This document shows positions 40,950-48,966 of a DNA stretch of 64,000 nt, piece by piece. Source of the stretch: DATBGO01 sp963840095 (lineage in GTDB: Bacteria > Actinomycetota > Actinomycetes > Streptosporangiales > Streptosporangiaceae); NCBI GenBank assembly GCA_963840095.1, contig CAWIXN010000007.1, positions 1-64,000 on the forward strand, written 5' to 3'. The position numbers were made by a program, and so were the translations under genes. The notes under the pieces are model-generated. The model saw only the letters and a program-made list of their open reading frames with translations. It had not been told where the DNA came from and did not search any database. Positions within the stretch are counted from its first letter, which is position 1. Every line of letters begins with the position of its first letter.

Positions 40950-41654
40950 TCACCTGCCCGCCCGGCCGCTGAGCAGGTAGCGAAGCAGCACCACATCACC
41001 GATCTGGCTCGTCTCGGCCAGTTCGACCCGGCCAGCCGTGACCTGCCGGAAGCGCCCGTCCGACTCCAACCGCGGCGCCGCCGGATCGCCGACGAACAGC
41101 GGCGCGATGACCAGCTGCAGCTCATCGGCCAGCCCCGCGGCGAGAAACTCGGCCGCCACCATGGCGCCGCCCTCCACCATGAGCCGCGCGATACCGCGGC
41201 CCGCCAGGTCCGCCAGGACCGCCGCCGGATCGACCGGATCCCCGCCGCCGACCACGATGGCCGCGCCGCCCAGCAGCGCACCGGTACGGTCGGCGATCCG
41301 CTCAGGGACGTAGACAAGCCGCCCGGGCGCGCTCGCCCCCGGCGGGGCGGCCGTGAAGAACCGAGCCGCCGGATCGAGGTCACCGCTGCTGGTCAGGGTC
41401 ACTTTGACGGGGCTGGCCGGCCAGCCGCGGGCCAGCCGCGCCGCCCGCCGCCGCGGCGAGGCCACCAGCAGAGCGGGATTGTCGCGGCGGACTGTCCCGG
41501 CCCCGACCAGGATCGCGTCGCATCCGCTGCGCACCTCGTCCACCCGGTCGAGGTCGGCGTCGTTCGACAGCACCAGCCTGGTGGCACTGGCATCGTCGAT
41601 GTACCCGTCGATCGACATCGCGACCGATATGAGTACATAAGGGCGTTCTGGCAC
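40950..41654 (-). CDS. RibD C-terminal/dihydrofolate-reductase-like reductase
   Basis: A 234-residue protein of the RibD reductase-domain family: YVLISVAMSIDGYIDDASATRLVLSNDADLDRVDEVRSGCDAILVGAGTVRRDNP at the N-terminus and MVEGGAMVAAEFLAAGLADELQLVIAPLFVGDP near the end. These enzymes bind NADPH and reduce pyrimidine or pterin-like substrates; a free-standing reductase domain without the deaminase could serve riboflavin synthesis or another reduction. The start is GTG at 41654 with no clear binding site. Its stop is just upstream of the DUF5998 gene, so co-transcription is possible. Confidence 0.87.
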   Translation of the reverse strand: MPERPYVLISVAMSIDGYIDDASATRLVLSNDADLDRVDEVRSGCDAILVGAGTVRRDNPALLVASPRRRAARLARGWPASPVKVTLTSSGDLDPAARFFTAAPPGASAPGRLVYVPERIADRTGALLGGAAIVVGGGDPVDPAAVLADLAGRGIARLMVEGGAMVAAEFLAAGLADELQLVIAPLFVGDPAAPRLESDGRFRQVTAGRVELAETSQIGDVVLLRYLLSGRAGR

Positions 41655-41802
41655 GATCTTGCCCGGCCTCCCCCGGCTGGCCTTCGAACTAGCAAAACTA
41701 CCCGACTGTCGGCAGGATTGCCCGCTGAGTGGTTACTATGCCTGGCGCGGGCGCGGCTTGCCATTTTTTGAGCTAATCTGCCCATCGGGGGGAGGAGACG
41801 TG

Positions 41803-43410
41803 ATGATGCCGCAGCCAGCATTACTGGAACCGCTGCGCCGATGGGATCCCGAGCAGATCAACGGGTACACCCTGATCGGGCGGCTTGGCTCAGGCGCGAT
41901 GGGCCGGGTGTACCTCGGCCGGTCGGCGGCGGGGCGGCTGGTCGCGGTCAAGACGATCAAGATCGAGCTGGCCGATGAGCCGCACTTCCGTACCCGTTTC
42001 GCGCAGGAAGTGGCGGCGGCCCGGCGGGTGAGCGGCGCCTTCACCGCTGCCGTGGTGGCGGCTGACCCGGAGGCCGACCTGCCCTGGCTGGCCACCACTT
42101 ACGTGCCGGCACCCTCGCTGAGCAGGCTGGTCCGCGCCTGCGGCCCGCTGCCTCCGGCCGCCGTCAGATGGCTGGGGGCGGGCTGCGCCGAGGCGCTGGA
42201 GTCGATCCACGGCGCCGGGCTGGTACACCGCGACCTGAAGCCGTCGAACGTGCTCGTATCCACGGACGGGCCGCGGGTCATCGACTTCGGGATCGCCAGG
42301 GCCGCGGAGCGGATGCAGCTGACGCTGACCCGCGGCGCGGTCGGCACCCCGGCCTACATGGCGCCCGAGCAAGCCAGGGATACCCGGCAGGCCTCGCTGG
42401 CCAGTGATGTCTTCTCACTGGGTGCCACCATGCTGTTCGCCGCCACCGGCCATGCTCCCTACCCGGGCGAGACCGTGATGGACGTCCTGGTCAGGCTGGC
42501 CAGCGACCCTCCCGACCTGACCGGCCTGCCGTATGAGCTGGCCGACATCGTGTCCGCCTGCCTGCAGCGGGACCCGCGCAGGCGGCCGACGTCGGCATCG
42601 GTCCTCGCCCATCTGGCCCCCGGCCAGGGCGACTACGGGCGCGAACTCGGCCCGGGTGCGCTGCCTGACTCGGCGCTCACCCTCATCTCCCAGTACCGCC
42701 ACGACCCCCAGCCGAGCACCGATCTGCGGCCGGCCGAGGACAGCGGCGAGGAGGAGACCTTCGGGTCGCATCCCGTGCTCAGCATGCCGGGCCACGGATC
42801 AGGTGGCGGCCGGCCCCCGGAGCGCTGGATGGACGGCCCGGCCGGGCGCCGGCGTCGCGAGGGGCGGTGGCCGCAGCGCACTGCCGTGCTGCTCACCGCG
42901 GCCATCACGGTTGCGCTGCTGGCCGCGGGCACTGCCCTTGCCATCGCGCTCACCAGCGGCTCCGGCGATCCCCCGGCCGCCGCAAAGCTGCACTCCGGGA
43001 GCAGCTCGACCCAGAACTCGGGCAGCACCAAACCCGCTGCGAACCCGGCTAACCCGGGCTCGTGTCCAGGCGTCCCGCAGGGCGTCCCCTGTCCCCCGGC
43101 AGCGCCGCCGGGCCGCCGGCCGCGCCAGCAGCTCGCCCTCAGCCAGCAGGCTGGCGGCAGCCAGACGCTGTTCGCGGTGTCCGGCACGGGATGGCCTCCG
43201 CGCATCCCCCTCACCCTGACCCTGAGCAACGGCCGCGCCTCCGGGGAATCGATGCCCTTCTTCTCCAACCGGGCGGGCAGATTCAGGTACGTGATCAACC
43301 AGGGGTACCGGCTCTTCCCCGCCGGGCTGCCGCCCGGAACCTACCAGGTGGTAGTCACCGGGCCGCGGGGCCCGAGGGCGGTCACATCCTTCATGGTGCA
43401 GGGCAGCTAG
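41803..43410 (+). CDS. Membrane Ser/Thr protein kinase
   Basis: A 535-residue eukaryotic-type kinase. Residues 18-270 form the kinase domain: YTLIGRLGSGAMGRVYLG (P loop), VAVKTIK (ATP lysine), VHRDLKPSNVLV (catalytic loop), VIDFGIA (DFG) and GTPAYMAPEQ. A Pro/Gly linker leads to one transmembrane helix (AVLLTAAITVALLAAGTALAIAL, about 368-390). The extracellular tail of about 140 residues ends in a small beta domain (QTLFAVSGTGWPPRIPLTLTLSNGRASG ... GTYQVVVTGPRGPRAVTSFMV). The ATG at 41803 follows GGGGGAGGAG. The FHA-domain gene is convergent just downstream; FHA proteins are frequent substrates of such kinases. Confidence 0.94.
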   Translation: MMPQPALLEPLRRWDPEQINGYTLIGRLGSGAMGRVYLGRSAAGRLVAVKTIKIELADEPHFRTRFAQEVAAARRVSGAFTAAVVAADPEADLPWLATTYVPAPSLSRLVRACGPLPPAAVRWLGAGCAEALESIHGAGLVHRDLKPSNVLVSTDGPRVIDFGIARAAERMQLTLTRGAVGTPAYMAPEQARDTRQASLASDVFSLGATMLFAATGHAPYPGETVMDVLVRLASDPPDLTGLPYELADIVSACLQRDPRRRPTSASVLAHLAPGQGDYGRELGPGALPDSALTLISQYRHDPQPSTDLRPAEDSGEEETFGSHPVLSMPGHGSGGGRPPERWMDGPAGRRRREGRWPQRTAVLLTAAITVALLAAGTALAIALTSGSGDPPAAAKLHSGSSSTQNSGSTKPAANPANPGSCPGVPQGVPCPPAAPPGRRPRQQLALSQQAGGSQTLFAVSGTGWPPRIPLTLTLSNGRASGESMPFFSNRAGRFRYVINQGYRLFPAGLPPGTYQVVVTGPRGPRAVTSFMVQGS

Positions 43411-43450
43411 CCCCGGCCGGCTCCCGGCCGACCTGGCGGTCGGGGGCGCC

Positions 43451-43496
43451 GGTCACGCCACGGGCGTCCACCAGGTCACGCCACGGGCGTCCACCA
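43451..43496. repeat. 23-bp tandem duplication over the FHA gene stop
   Basis: GGTCACGCCACGGGCGTCCACCA occurs twice in direct succession (43451-43473 and 43474-43496), duplicating the codons WTPVA-stop of the FHA gene on the minus strand. Only the copy at 43474-43496 is used as the end of the protein. Confidence 0.85.
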
Positions 43497-44312
43497 CAGG
43501 TCCTCCTGCCTGGAGATCCAGGCCGGATTCGCCAGGCGCTCCAGGTCTTCGGGCGTGACGATCCCGTGCTCGATCAGCGCCCCCACCACCACCTCGTCGG
43601 AGAGCCGGATGTCGGCCCGCACCAGGCCCCGCTCGGCGATCTTCCTGCGCAGCACCTTGACGTGCTCGCCGACCCGCGCCGACAGCCGGTCGCGGAAAGC
43701 CGGGTCGCTGTTGAAGCAGTCAAGCTCGTGACGGGCCTCGGTCACCTCCAGCGCGGCCCGCGCGATCTCCGGAGTGCGGGGCAGCGGCGTGCCGCGGGCC
43801 GGGTCGACCAGCCACGGACGGCACCACATCAGCGCCACCAGGAACAACTTGGTGTTGGGGTCCAGGTACAGGGGAAGCAGCGTGGCGTCCTCCTCGGCCC
43901 GGGCCCGGCTGCCGTCGCTGCCGGCCTCGCCCTCGCGGACCGGGCTGACCACCACCAGCCGGAGCGGCTTGCCCTCGTCCAGCATCGCGCGCGAGCCGAT
44001 CAGCGCCGATCCTTCCTGTACGAACCACCCGCCGGTCGCCTGGCCCTGGTTTTCCATCCGCGGCAGCCGGATCCGGTACCCATCCCCTTCCGCGTACAGC
44101 GCATGGGTGCGGCTGATGTTGGCCACCCAGGCACCGCCGCCCACCGCGGTGACCACCCCGGCGCGCCGGGACAGCCCGCGTCCGGCCGAGATCACCAGGT
44201 CCGTGCCAGGTCCCCTGCCGAACACCAGCGCGCGCCCATCGGGAAGGGAGATGACCTGCCCGGACGGCGTGGTGACATGAGCAGTCGCTGACATGGGGGA
44301 ATCGAGCGTCAT
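43476..44312 (-). CDS. FHA-domain protein
   Basis: A 278-residue protein with a forkhead-associated phosphothreonine-binding domain in its first about 110 residues (VISLPDGRALVFGRGPGTDLVIS, then the NISRTHALY segment with the usual N/S-R-x-H). The C-terminal part is helical (HVKVLRRKIAERGLVRADIRLSDEVVVGALIEHGIVTPEDLERLA) and resembles the DNA-binding-like tail of actinobacterial FHA regulators. I prefer the ATG at 44312, with GCAGG six bases upstream; the frame is open to 44387. Convergence with the Ser/Thr kinase gene suggests that it reads phosphorylation by that or a related kinase. Confidence 0.88.
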   Translation of the reverse strand: MTLDSPMSATAHVTTPSGQVISLPDGRALVFGRGPGTDLVISAGRGLSRRAGVVTAVGGGAWVANISRTHALYAEGDGYRIRLPRMENQGQATGGWFVQEGSALIGSRAMLDEGKPLRLVVVSPVREGEAGSDGSRARAEEDATLLPLYLDPNTKLFLVALMWCRPWLVDPARGTPLPRTPEIARAALEVTEARHELDCFNSDPAFRDRLSARVGEHVKVLRRKIAERGLVRADIRLSDEVVVGALIEHGIVTPEDLERLANPAWISRQEDLWWTPVA

Positions 44313-44519
44313 TGGCATCCTGCCGTGCGTGGCCGCGGGGCCGTGAGCCTGGCAGGACAGTCTAGGTCCGCCCGCGCCGACCGTCATCCCCGAATCCGGG
44401 GATGGTCTGGCGGGTTTTGCCGCGATTAGCTGCCGGAAGCAGGGGCGAGTCAGGACCGCGCGACCTGGGGGGGAGGGCCACTAGGAAGGCGCGGTCCTGC
44501 TTGCCCCGTGCCGTGACGG

Positions 44520-44939
44520 TTACCACGCCGCCAGGGCGCGGGCCAGGTGGCGCGCGTAGCTCGCTGCCTCGTCATCGTCGGCGTACTTGCCGCGCGGCCA
44601 GAAGAAACCGCGCAGTCCGTCCCCCTTGGTGCGCGGCACGACATGCACGTGCAGGTGCGGGACGCTCTGGCTGACCTTGTTGTTGAGGCCGACGAAGCTG
44701 CCCTGCGAGCCGAGCGCGGACGGCATGACCGCGCTGATCCGCCGCACCATGCCGAACACCGGGGCCACCAGGTCCGCAGGCAGGTCGGCCAGGGTCTCGT
44801 GATGCGCACGCGGGATGACCAGCACGTGCCCTTTGAAAAGCGGCCGGACGTCAAGGAACGCCACGGTCAGCGCATCGGATGCCAGCACATGCGCTGGCAC
44901 CGTCCCGGCCGCTATGGCGCAGAACTGGCAATCAGTCAC
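44520..44939 (-). CDS. HIT-family nucleotide hydrolase/transferase
   Basis: A 139-residue histidine-triad protein with the active-site motif HLHVHVVPR near residues 94-102 and an N-terminal CQFCAIAAG segment that could bind zinc. HIT enzymes cleave or transfer nucleoside monophosphates; the natural substrate cannot be told. The start is GTG at 44939. There is no Shine-Dalgarno; TAGCGT lies exactly six bases upstream, inside a 51-bp palindrome, so the mRNA may be leaderless. Confidence 0.93.
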   Translation of the reverse strand: MTDCQFCAIAAGTVPAHVLASDALTVAFLDVRPLFKGHVLVIPRAHHETLADLPADLVAPVFGMVRRISAVMPSALGSQGSFVGLNNKVSQSVPHLHVHVVPRTKGDGLRGFFWPRGKYADDDEAASYARHLARALAAW

Positions 44940-44990
44940 CCCGGCACGCTAGCGCGTCCCGGCGGCGCCGGGACGTGCTAGCGTGCCGGG
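44940..44990. promoter_or_regulatory. 51-bp palindrome in the HIT/histidine-kinase divergent region
   Basis: Arms 44940-44963 and 44967-44990 match over 24 positions with one exception around a 3-base centre: CCCGGCACGCTAGC, a mismatch, CGTCCCGGC, then the mirrored complement. Each arm contains CTAGCGT, so a -10-like TAGCGT faces both directions. It touches the HIT start codon. Confidence 0.75.
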
Positions 44991-45098
44991 CCGCGCCGCT
45001 CCCGGGGTCAGCCGCACTCCAAGGGTCAGCCCCAGGTCGGCGGGTGGTCCGCCGCCAGGAGGACGCCCGCCCGGCCAGGCGGCGCTTACTCTTGATGG

Positions 45099-46313
45099 GT
45101 GTTCGCCATCTATGCCTGGCTGCGCCGGCACCCGCAGCTGGTCGATGGCCTGCTCGCGCTGGTGATCGCGGGAATCGGGATCGGGCCGCTGGCCAGCGAT
45201 CCGGCCTGGCGCGGACCGCTGACCCTGTTTGTCGTCCTTCCCGTCGTCTTCAGGCGACGGGCTCCGTTGCTCGCGTTCGGGGTGGCGGCCGCGGCTGGAG
45301 CCATGCAGGTCATCCTCACCCGGGTCGGCCCGTCAGGATCTGACCTGGCCATCGTCGTCCTCCTGTACACCCTGGCCGCGTACCGGCCACGTCGTGAGTC
45401 CGTCACTGGCCTGGTCGTCTGCCTGATCGGGTCGATCATCGCCGCCACGGCCTGGGCGCCTGCCAGCGTCCCGCTGTTCCAGCGGCTCTCCATGGGTGCC
45501 GTCATATTCTTCGGGACGGCCCTGGTCGCCTGGGTGCTCGGCGACTCGATGCGCTACCGGCGCGCCTACTACGCAGCCCTCGAGGAGCGAGCCACCCGGC
45601 TGGAAGCCGAGCGCGACGCCCAGGCGAAGATCTCCGCGGCCGCCGAGCGGGCCAGGATCGCCCGCGAGCTGCATGACGTCATCGCGCACAACGTGAGCGT
45701 GATGGTGGTCCAGGCAGACGGCGCGTCCTACGCGCTGCACTCCGAGCCGGAGCGGGCCCGCCAGGCGCTGGCGGCCATCTCCAGTACCGGCAGGCAGGCG
45801 CTGGCCGAGATGCGCCGCCTGCTCGGCGTGCTCCGCTCCGGGGACGCGGGCGCCAACCTGGCGCCGCAGCCCGGCCTTGACCAGGTTCGCGAGCTGCTCG
45901 ACCAGGCCCGGGCGGCTGGCCTGTCGGTGTCGCTCACCCTGGAGGGGACCCCGCACCCGCTCAGCGAGGGAGCCGAGCTTGCCGCCTACCGGGTGGTGCA
46001 GGAATCGCTGACTAATACCCGCAAGCACGGCGGCGTCCTGGCCGCGGCGGCCGTGACGCTGCGCTATGAGCCGGACGGCCTGGTGGTGCGGGTGACCGAT
46101 GACGGCCGCGGCGATCCTCAGCCCGCCGGCCCTGGCCAGGGACTCGGCCTCACCGGCATGCGCGAGCGGATCGAGATGTACGGCGGCACGGTCAGCGCTG
46201 GCCCGCTTCCCGCCGGCGGCTATCAAGTCCTGGCCAGGCTTCCGGCCGCCGAGGCCGGGATCCCCGCCGCTGAGGTGGGCGCCCCGGCCGCCGAGCTAGG
46301 GAGCCGGGCGTGA
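45099..46313 (+). CDS. Two-component sensor histidine kinase (NarL/DesK class)
   Basis: A 404-residue membrane sensor. About five hydrophobic segments occupy residues 15-150. The HisKA_3 dimerisation motif ERARIARELHDVIAHNVSVMVVQADGA carries the phospho-accepting His. A HATPase domain follows, with VVQESLTNTRKHG (N box), VTDDGRG (G1) and GLGLTGMRERIEMYGG (G2). A repeated (I/V/A)PAAE tail ends the protein. GTG at 45099 is preceded by TACTCT at a distance of six bases and no Shine-Dalgarno, which fits a leaderless mRNA. It overlaps the response regulator start. The stimulus is unknown. Confidence 0.94.
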   Translation: MFAIYAWLRRHPQLVDGLLALVIAGIGIGPLASDPAWRGPLTLFVVLPVVFRRRAPLLAFGVAAAAGAMQVILTRVGPSGSDLAIVVLLYTLAAYRPRRESVTGLVVCLIGSIIAATAWAPASVPLFQRLSMGAVIFFGTALVAWVLGDSMRYRRAYYAALEERATRLEAERDAQAKISAAAERARIARELHDVIAHNVSVMVVQADGASYALHSEPERARQALAAISSTGRQALAEMRRLLGVLRSGDAGANLAPQPGLDQVRELLDQARAAGLSVSLTLEGTPHPLSEGAELAAYRVVQESLTNTRKHGGVLAAAAVTLRYEPDGLVVRVTDDGRGDPQPAGPGQGLGLTGMRERIEMYGGTVSAGPLPAGGYQVLARLPAAEAGIPAAEVGAPAAELGSRA

Positions 46314-46978
46314 CCATCCGGATCATTCTCGTCGATGACCAGGAGCTGGTCCGGGCCGGGTTCCGGATGGTGCTCGATGCGCAGCCGGACATGACGGTGG
46401 TCGGTGAGGCTGCCGACGGCCTGGCCGCCACCGACCTCGCGCGGCGCCAGCCCGCTGACGTCGTGATCATGGACGCCCGGATGCCGAGGCTGGACGGGGT
46501 CGCAGCTACCAGGCAGATCAGGGAGGCCGGGGACCGCCCGCGGGTGCTCATGCTCACCACGTTCGACCTGGATGAGTATGCGTTCGCCGCGCTCAAGGCC
46601 GGCGCCAGCGGCTTCCTGCTGAAGGACGTCCCGCCGGATGAGCTGCTGTTCGCGATCCGCGCGGTGGATTCGGGCGATGCCGTCGTCGCGCCATCCACCA
46701 CCAGGCGCCTCATTGACCAGTTCGCGCCCATGCTGCCGGTCGGCCAGGCCCAGGGGGCGCCCGGTCTCGCTGACCTCACCGACCGGGAGCACGAGGTGCT
46801 GATCCAGGTCGCGCAGGGCCTGTCGAACTGCGAAATAGCACGGCGGCTGTTTGTCTCCGAGGCCACGGTCAAGACGCACGTGGGGCGGATCCTGGCCAAG
46901 CTCGGACTGCGGGACCGGGTCCAGGCGGTGGTGTACGCATACGAGAACGGGCTCGTGAGAGCGGGCGGCCAGGCCTGA
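46310..46978 (+). CDS. NarL/LuxR-type response regulator
   Basis: A 222-residue regulator with receiver domain IIMVDD-like start (IILVDDQELVRAGF), phospho-acceptor Asp in DVVIMDARMPRLDG and the conserved Lys in GFLLKDVPP. The C-terminal LuxR-type HTH is LTDREHEVLIQVAQGLSNCEIARRLFVSEATVKTHVGRILAKLGLRDR. It overlaps the kinase stop (GTGA), so the pair is translationally coupled. Targets are not evident in the window, although the ChrB-like gene directly downstream is a candidate. Confidence 0.95.
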   Translation: MTIRIILVDDQELVRAGFRMVLDAQPDMTVVGEAADGLAATDLARRQPADVVIMDARMPRLDGVAATRQIREAGDRPRVLMLTTFDLDEYAFAALKAGASGFLLKDVPPDELLFAIRAVDSGDAVVAPSTTRRLIDQFAPMLPVGQAQGAPGLADLTDREHEVLIQVAQGLSNCEIARRLFVSEATVKTHVGRILAKLGLRDRVQAVVYAYENGLVRAGGQA

Positions 46979-47050
46979 GCCTGCGTTCAGCAACCTGCAG
47001 GCTCGGCCATGCTCAGGCGGGCAGCAGCCGGTCTGGAGGAGAATGGCAGC

Positions 47051-47605
47051 ATGGCCGAAGGCGAGCAGGTGGCGGTGGGCGGCTGGCTGCTCCTCGTCTA
47101 CCGGGTGCCATCCGAGCCCACCAGGCTGCGTGCCACGGTCTGGCGCAGGCTGAAGAGCCTCGGGGCCATTTACCTGCAGAACTCCGCCGCGGCGCTGCCC
47201 GCGAGCGTCAGCGCAGAGCGGGCCCTCCGCAAGCTCAGGAGCGAGATCATCGACATGGCGGGCACCGCGGTGCTGCTGTCCTGCGCCGTCCTGGCCGGCC
47301 AGCAGGAAATCCTGGCCGCCTTCCAGGCCGCCCGGGACGACGAGTACGCCGAGATCGTGGACAAGTGCGAGGACTTTCTCGGGCAGATCCAGAAGGAGTA
47401 CGTGGCCGAGCACTTCACCTACGCCGAGCTCGAGGAGAACGAGGTCGACCTGATCAAGCTGCGTAACTGGCTCGCGCGGGTCCGCGATCGCGACGCCTTC
47501 GGCGCGGTCGGCCGGGGGCCGGCCGAAGAGGCCCTGGCCAGGTGCGAGCAGGTACTGGAGGGCTACGCCGCCCGGGTCTACGCGGAGGAAGCGGAGAGCC
47601 GCTGA
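47051..47605 (+). CDS. ChrB N-terminal-domain protein
   Basis: A 184-residue protein matching the N-terminal domain of chromate-resistance protein ChrB (WLLLVYRVPSEPTRLRATVWRRLKSLGAIYLQNSAAALP, then ALRKLRSEIIDMAGTAVLLSCAVL). The remainder is helical and acidic (FQAARDDEYAEIVDKCEDFLGQIQKEYVAEHFTYAELEENEVDLIKLRNWLARVRDRDAF). ChrB controls or assists chromate transport in some bacteria, but no ChrA transporter is visible; a COG4280-type membrane protein is convergent instead. The ATG at 47051 follows GGAGGAG; ATG at 47009 is open but less well placed. Confidence 0.8.
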   Translation: MAEGEQVAVGGWLLLVYRVPSEPTRLRATVWRRLKSLGAIYLQNSAAALPASVSAERALRKLRSEIIDMAGTAVLLSCAVLAGQQEILAAFQAARDDEYAEIVDKCEDFLGQIQKEYVAEHFTYAELEENEVDLIKLRNWLARVRDRDAFGAVGRGPAEEALARCEQVLEGYAARVYAEEAESR

Positions 47606-47631
47606 GCCGCGCCACCTCAGTGCCTGCGGGC

Positions 47632-47835
47632 TCAGTGCCTGCGGGCCGCCCGCCACAGGCTCAGCGGGAGCAGCACCACCAGGCACACCGGGAGCAGCCA
47701 CCAGGCTGCCACGCCGGACCGGCTCAGCGCGTACGTCAGGGCCAGGCCGCCGGTCACCCCGGCCGCCACCACCCAGTCGTCGCCGATCACGAAGTCGTAC
47801 CAGAACGCGAGGAACGCCCGCAGTCGCACCGCCAT
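47632..47835 (-). CDS. Small membrane protein
   Basis: A 67-residue protein beginning MAVRLRAFLAFWYDFVIGDDWVVAAGVTGGLALTYALS and ending with a second hydrophobic segment (AAWWLLPVCLVVLLPLSLWRAARRH). Two transmembrane helices are likely. Its ATG at 47835 lies one base after the stop of the COG4280-type gene, so the two are coupled; it may be a partner subunit. I know no function for it. Confidence 0.75.
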   Translation of the reverse strand: MAVRLRAFLAFWYDFVIGDDWVVAAGVTGGLALTYALSRSGVAAWWLLPVCLVVLLPLSLWRAARRH

Positions 47836-47836
47836 G

Positions 47837-48613
47837 TCAGCCCGCTTCCCGCGTTGCCGCCGCCACCGCAGCACCCCGCTGCGGGCCGCGCGCCGTCCCG
47901 CGCAGCACCGCGACCATGAGTAGCCCGAGCACCGCGACCGCCGGGACGATGGCCAGCAGTGCCGCGTCCGAACCCGGCCAGTGCGCGCCGGCTCCCTCGG
48001 CGCCCCAGAAGGTGCCGAAGGCGGTGAGCATGATCCCGACCACGAACTTCAGGGTGTTCTCGGGCACCCGGGACAGCGGCGCGCGGGCCGCCAGCCCGGC
48101 GATGGCCACGACCGCCACTGCGCACCCGGCCGCGATCGCGGCCAGGCCCACGTTGCGCGCGTTGCTGCCGAAAGTGAGCGCGATGAACACCACCTCCAGG
48201 CCCTCCAGCAGGACGCCCTTGAAGGACAGCGTGAAGCCGTACCAGTCCGGCACCAGCGCCGTCCGGGTCCGCTCCTTGGAGGCCGCGGCGGCCAGCTGCT
48301 CGGCGTAGATCTTGTCCTCGTCATGCCGCGCCTGGTAGCCGCTGGCCCGCAGGATCGCCTTCCGCAGCCATTGCAGGCCGAAGATAAGCAGCAAGGCGCC
48401 CACCACGAGGCGAAGACCGCGCAGCGGAACCGCCGACACAGCCGGGCCGAGCACCGCGACCACGATGGCGAGGACGACGATGGCGACCGCCATGCCCATC
48501 ATCGCGGAGCGCCAGTCGCGGGCGGTGCCGGCCGCCAGCACGATGGTGGTGGCTTCCACGGCCTCGACGGCGCAGGCCAGGAAGACCGCGATGAACAGCG
48601 CCTGTGCTCCCAA
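47837..48613 (-). CDS. COG4280-type multi-pass membrane protein
   Basis: A 258-residue membrane protein with about six or seven hydrophobic helices. Two internal segments each carry paired glutamates in a helix, FLACAVEAVEATTIVLAAG near the N-terminus and SFKGVLLEGLEVVFIALTFG in the middle. This is the duplicated-motif pattern of cation transporters such as the GDT1/TMEM165 and Ftr1 groups, so metal-ion transport is a reasonable inference. The start is TTG at 48613, with GGGAG seven bases upstream. A long, structured leader precedes it. Confidence 0.8.
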   Translation of the reverse strand: MGAQALFIAVFLACAVEAVEATTIVLAAGTARDWRSAMMGMAVAIVVLAIVVAVLGPAVSAVPLRGLRLVVGALLLIFGLQWLRKAILRASGYQARHDEDKIYAEQLAAAASKERTRTALVPDWYGFTLSFKGVLLEGLEVVFIALTFGSNARNVGLAAIAAGCAVAVVAIAGLAARAPLSRVPENTLKFVVGIMLTAFGTFWGAEGAGAHWPGSDAALLAIVPAVAVLGLLMVAVLRGTARGPQRGAAVAAATREAG

Positions 48614-48638
48614 ATGAGATCTCCCGACCTAGAGTGTT

Positions 48639-48713
48639 CTGGTGGCGCCGGGCGCACAGCCCGGACGAACCAGGAGGGGGCAGTGCCAGATGCGGCTCGA
48701 CGCTACCGCCCCC
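48639..48713 (-). promoter_or_regulatory. Structured leader of the COG4280-type gene
   Basis: On the minus-strand transcript, GGGGGC (48713-48708) pairs with GCCCCC (48681-48676) around a 26-base loop. A second hairpin pairs CTGGT/ACCAG outside CCGGGC/GCCCGG (48673-48639). It begins AAGGGGGCGGTAGC, which is reminiscent of manganese (yybP-ykoY) leaders, but I cannot align the rest of that class. Confidence 0.35.
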
Positions 48714-48966
48714 TTACCTGTCAAGTGTAACAGCTGTCAGATTCATGGTGTGACAATCGTTATTGCAGATTCTTGACTGCCGTTTAACCCCTGGGCGATC
48801 TGCCGTCAAGCCGCCAGCCGGCTTGCTGTTCAAAGCGGCCAGGCAGGAGAATGGCGCGGCCGCCGCCGCCGCTCGGCCGGGGCCCGACCGTGACCGCCGG
48901 GACCGCCTTACCGCAAGGCTGAACGGGCGGTGATCGGCCGACTGGGCGAGGCACTAGGCTCGGACC
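48714..48966. other. Upstream region of COG4280-type gene and pepA
   Basis: No gene. The minus-strand side includes TTGTCA and TGTTAC about 18 bases apart, a plausible promoter for the structured leader. TAGGCT at 48955-48960 lies six bases before the pepA GTG on the plus strand. Confidence 0.4.
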
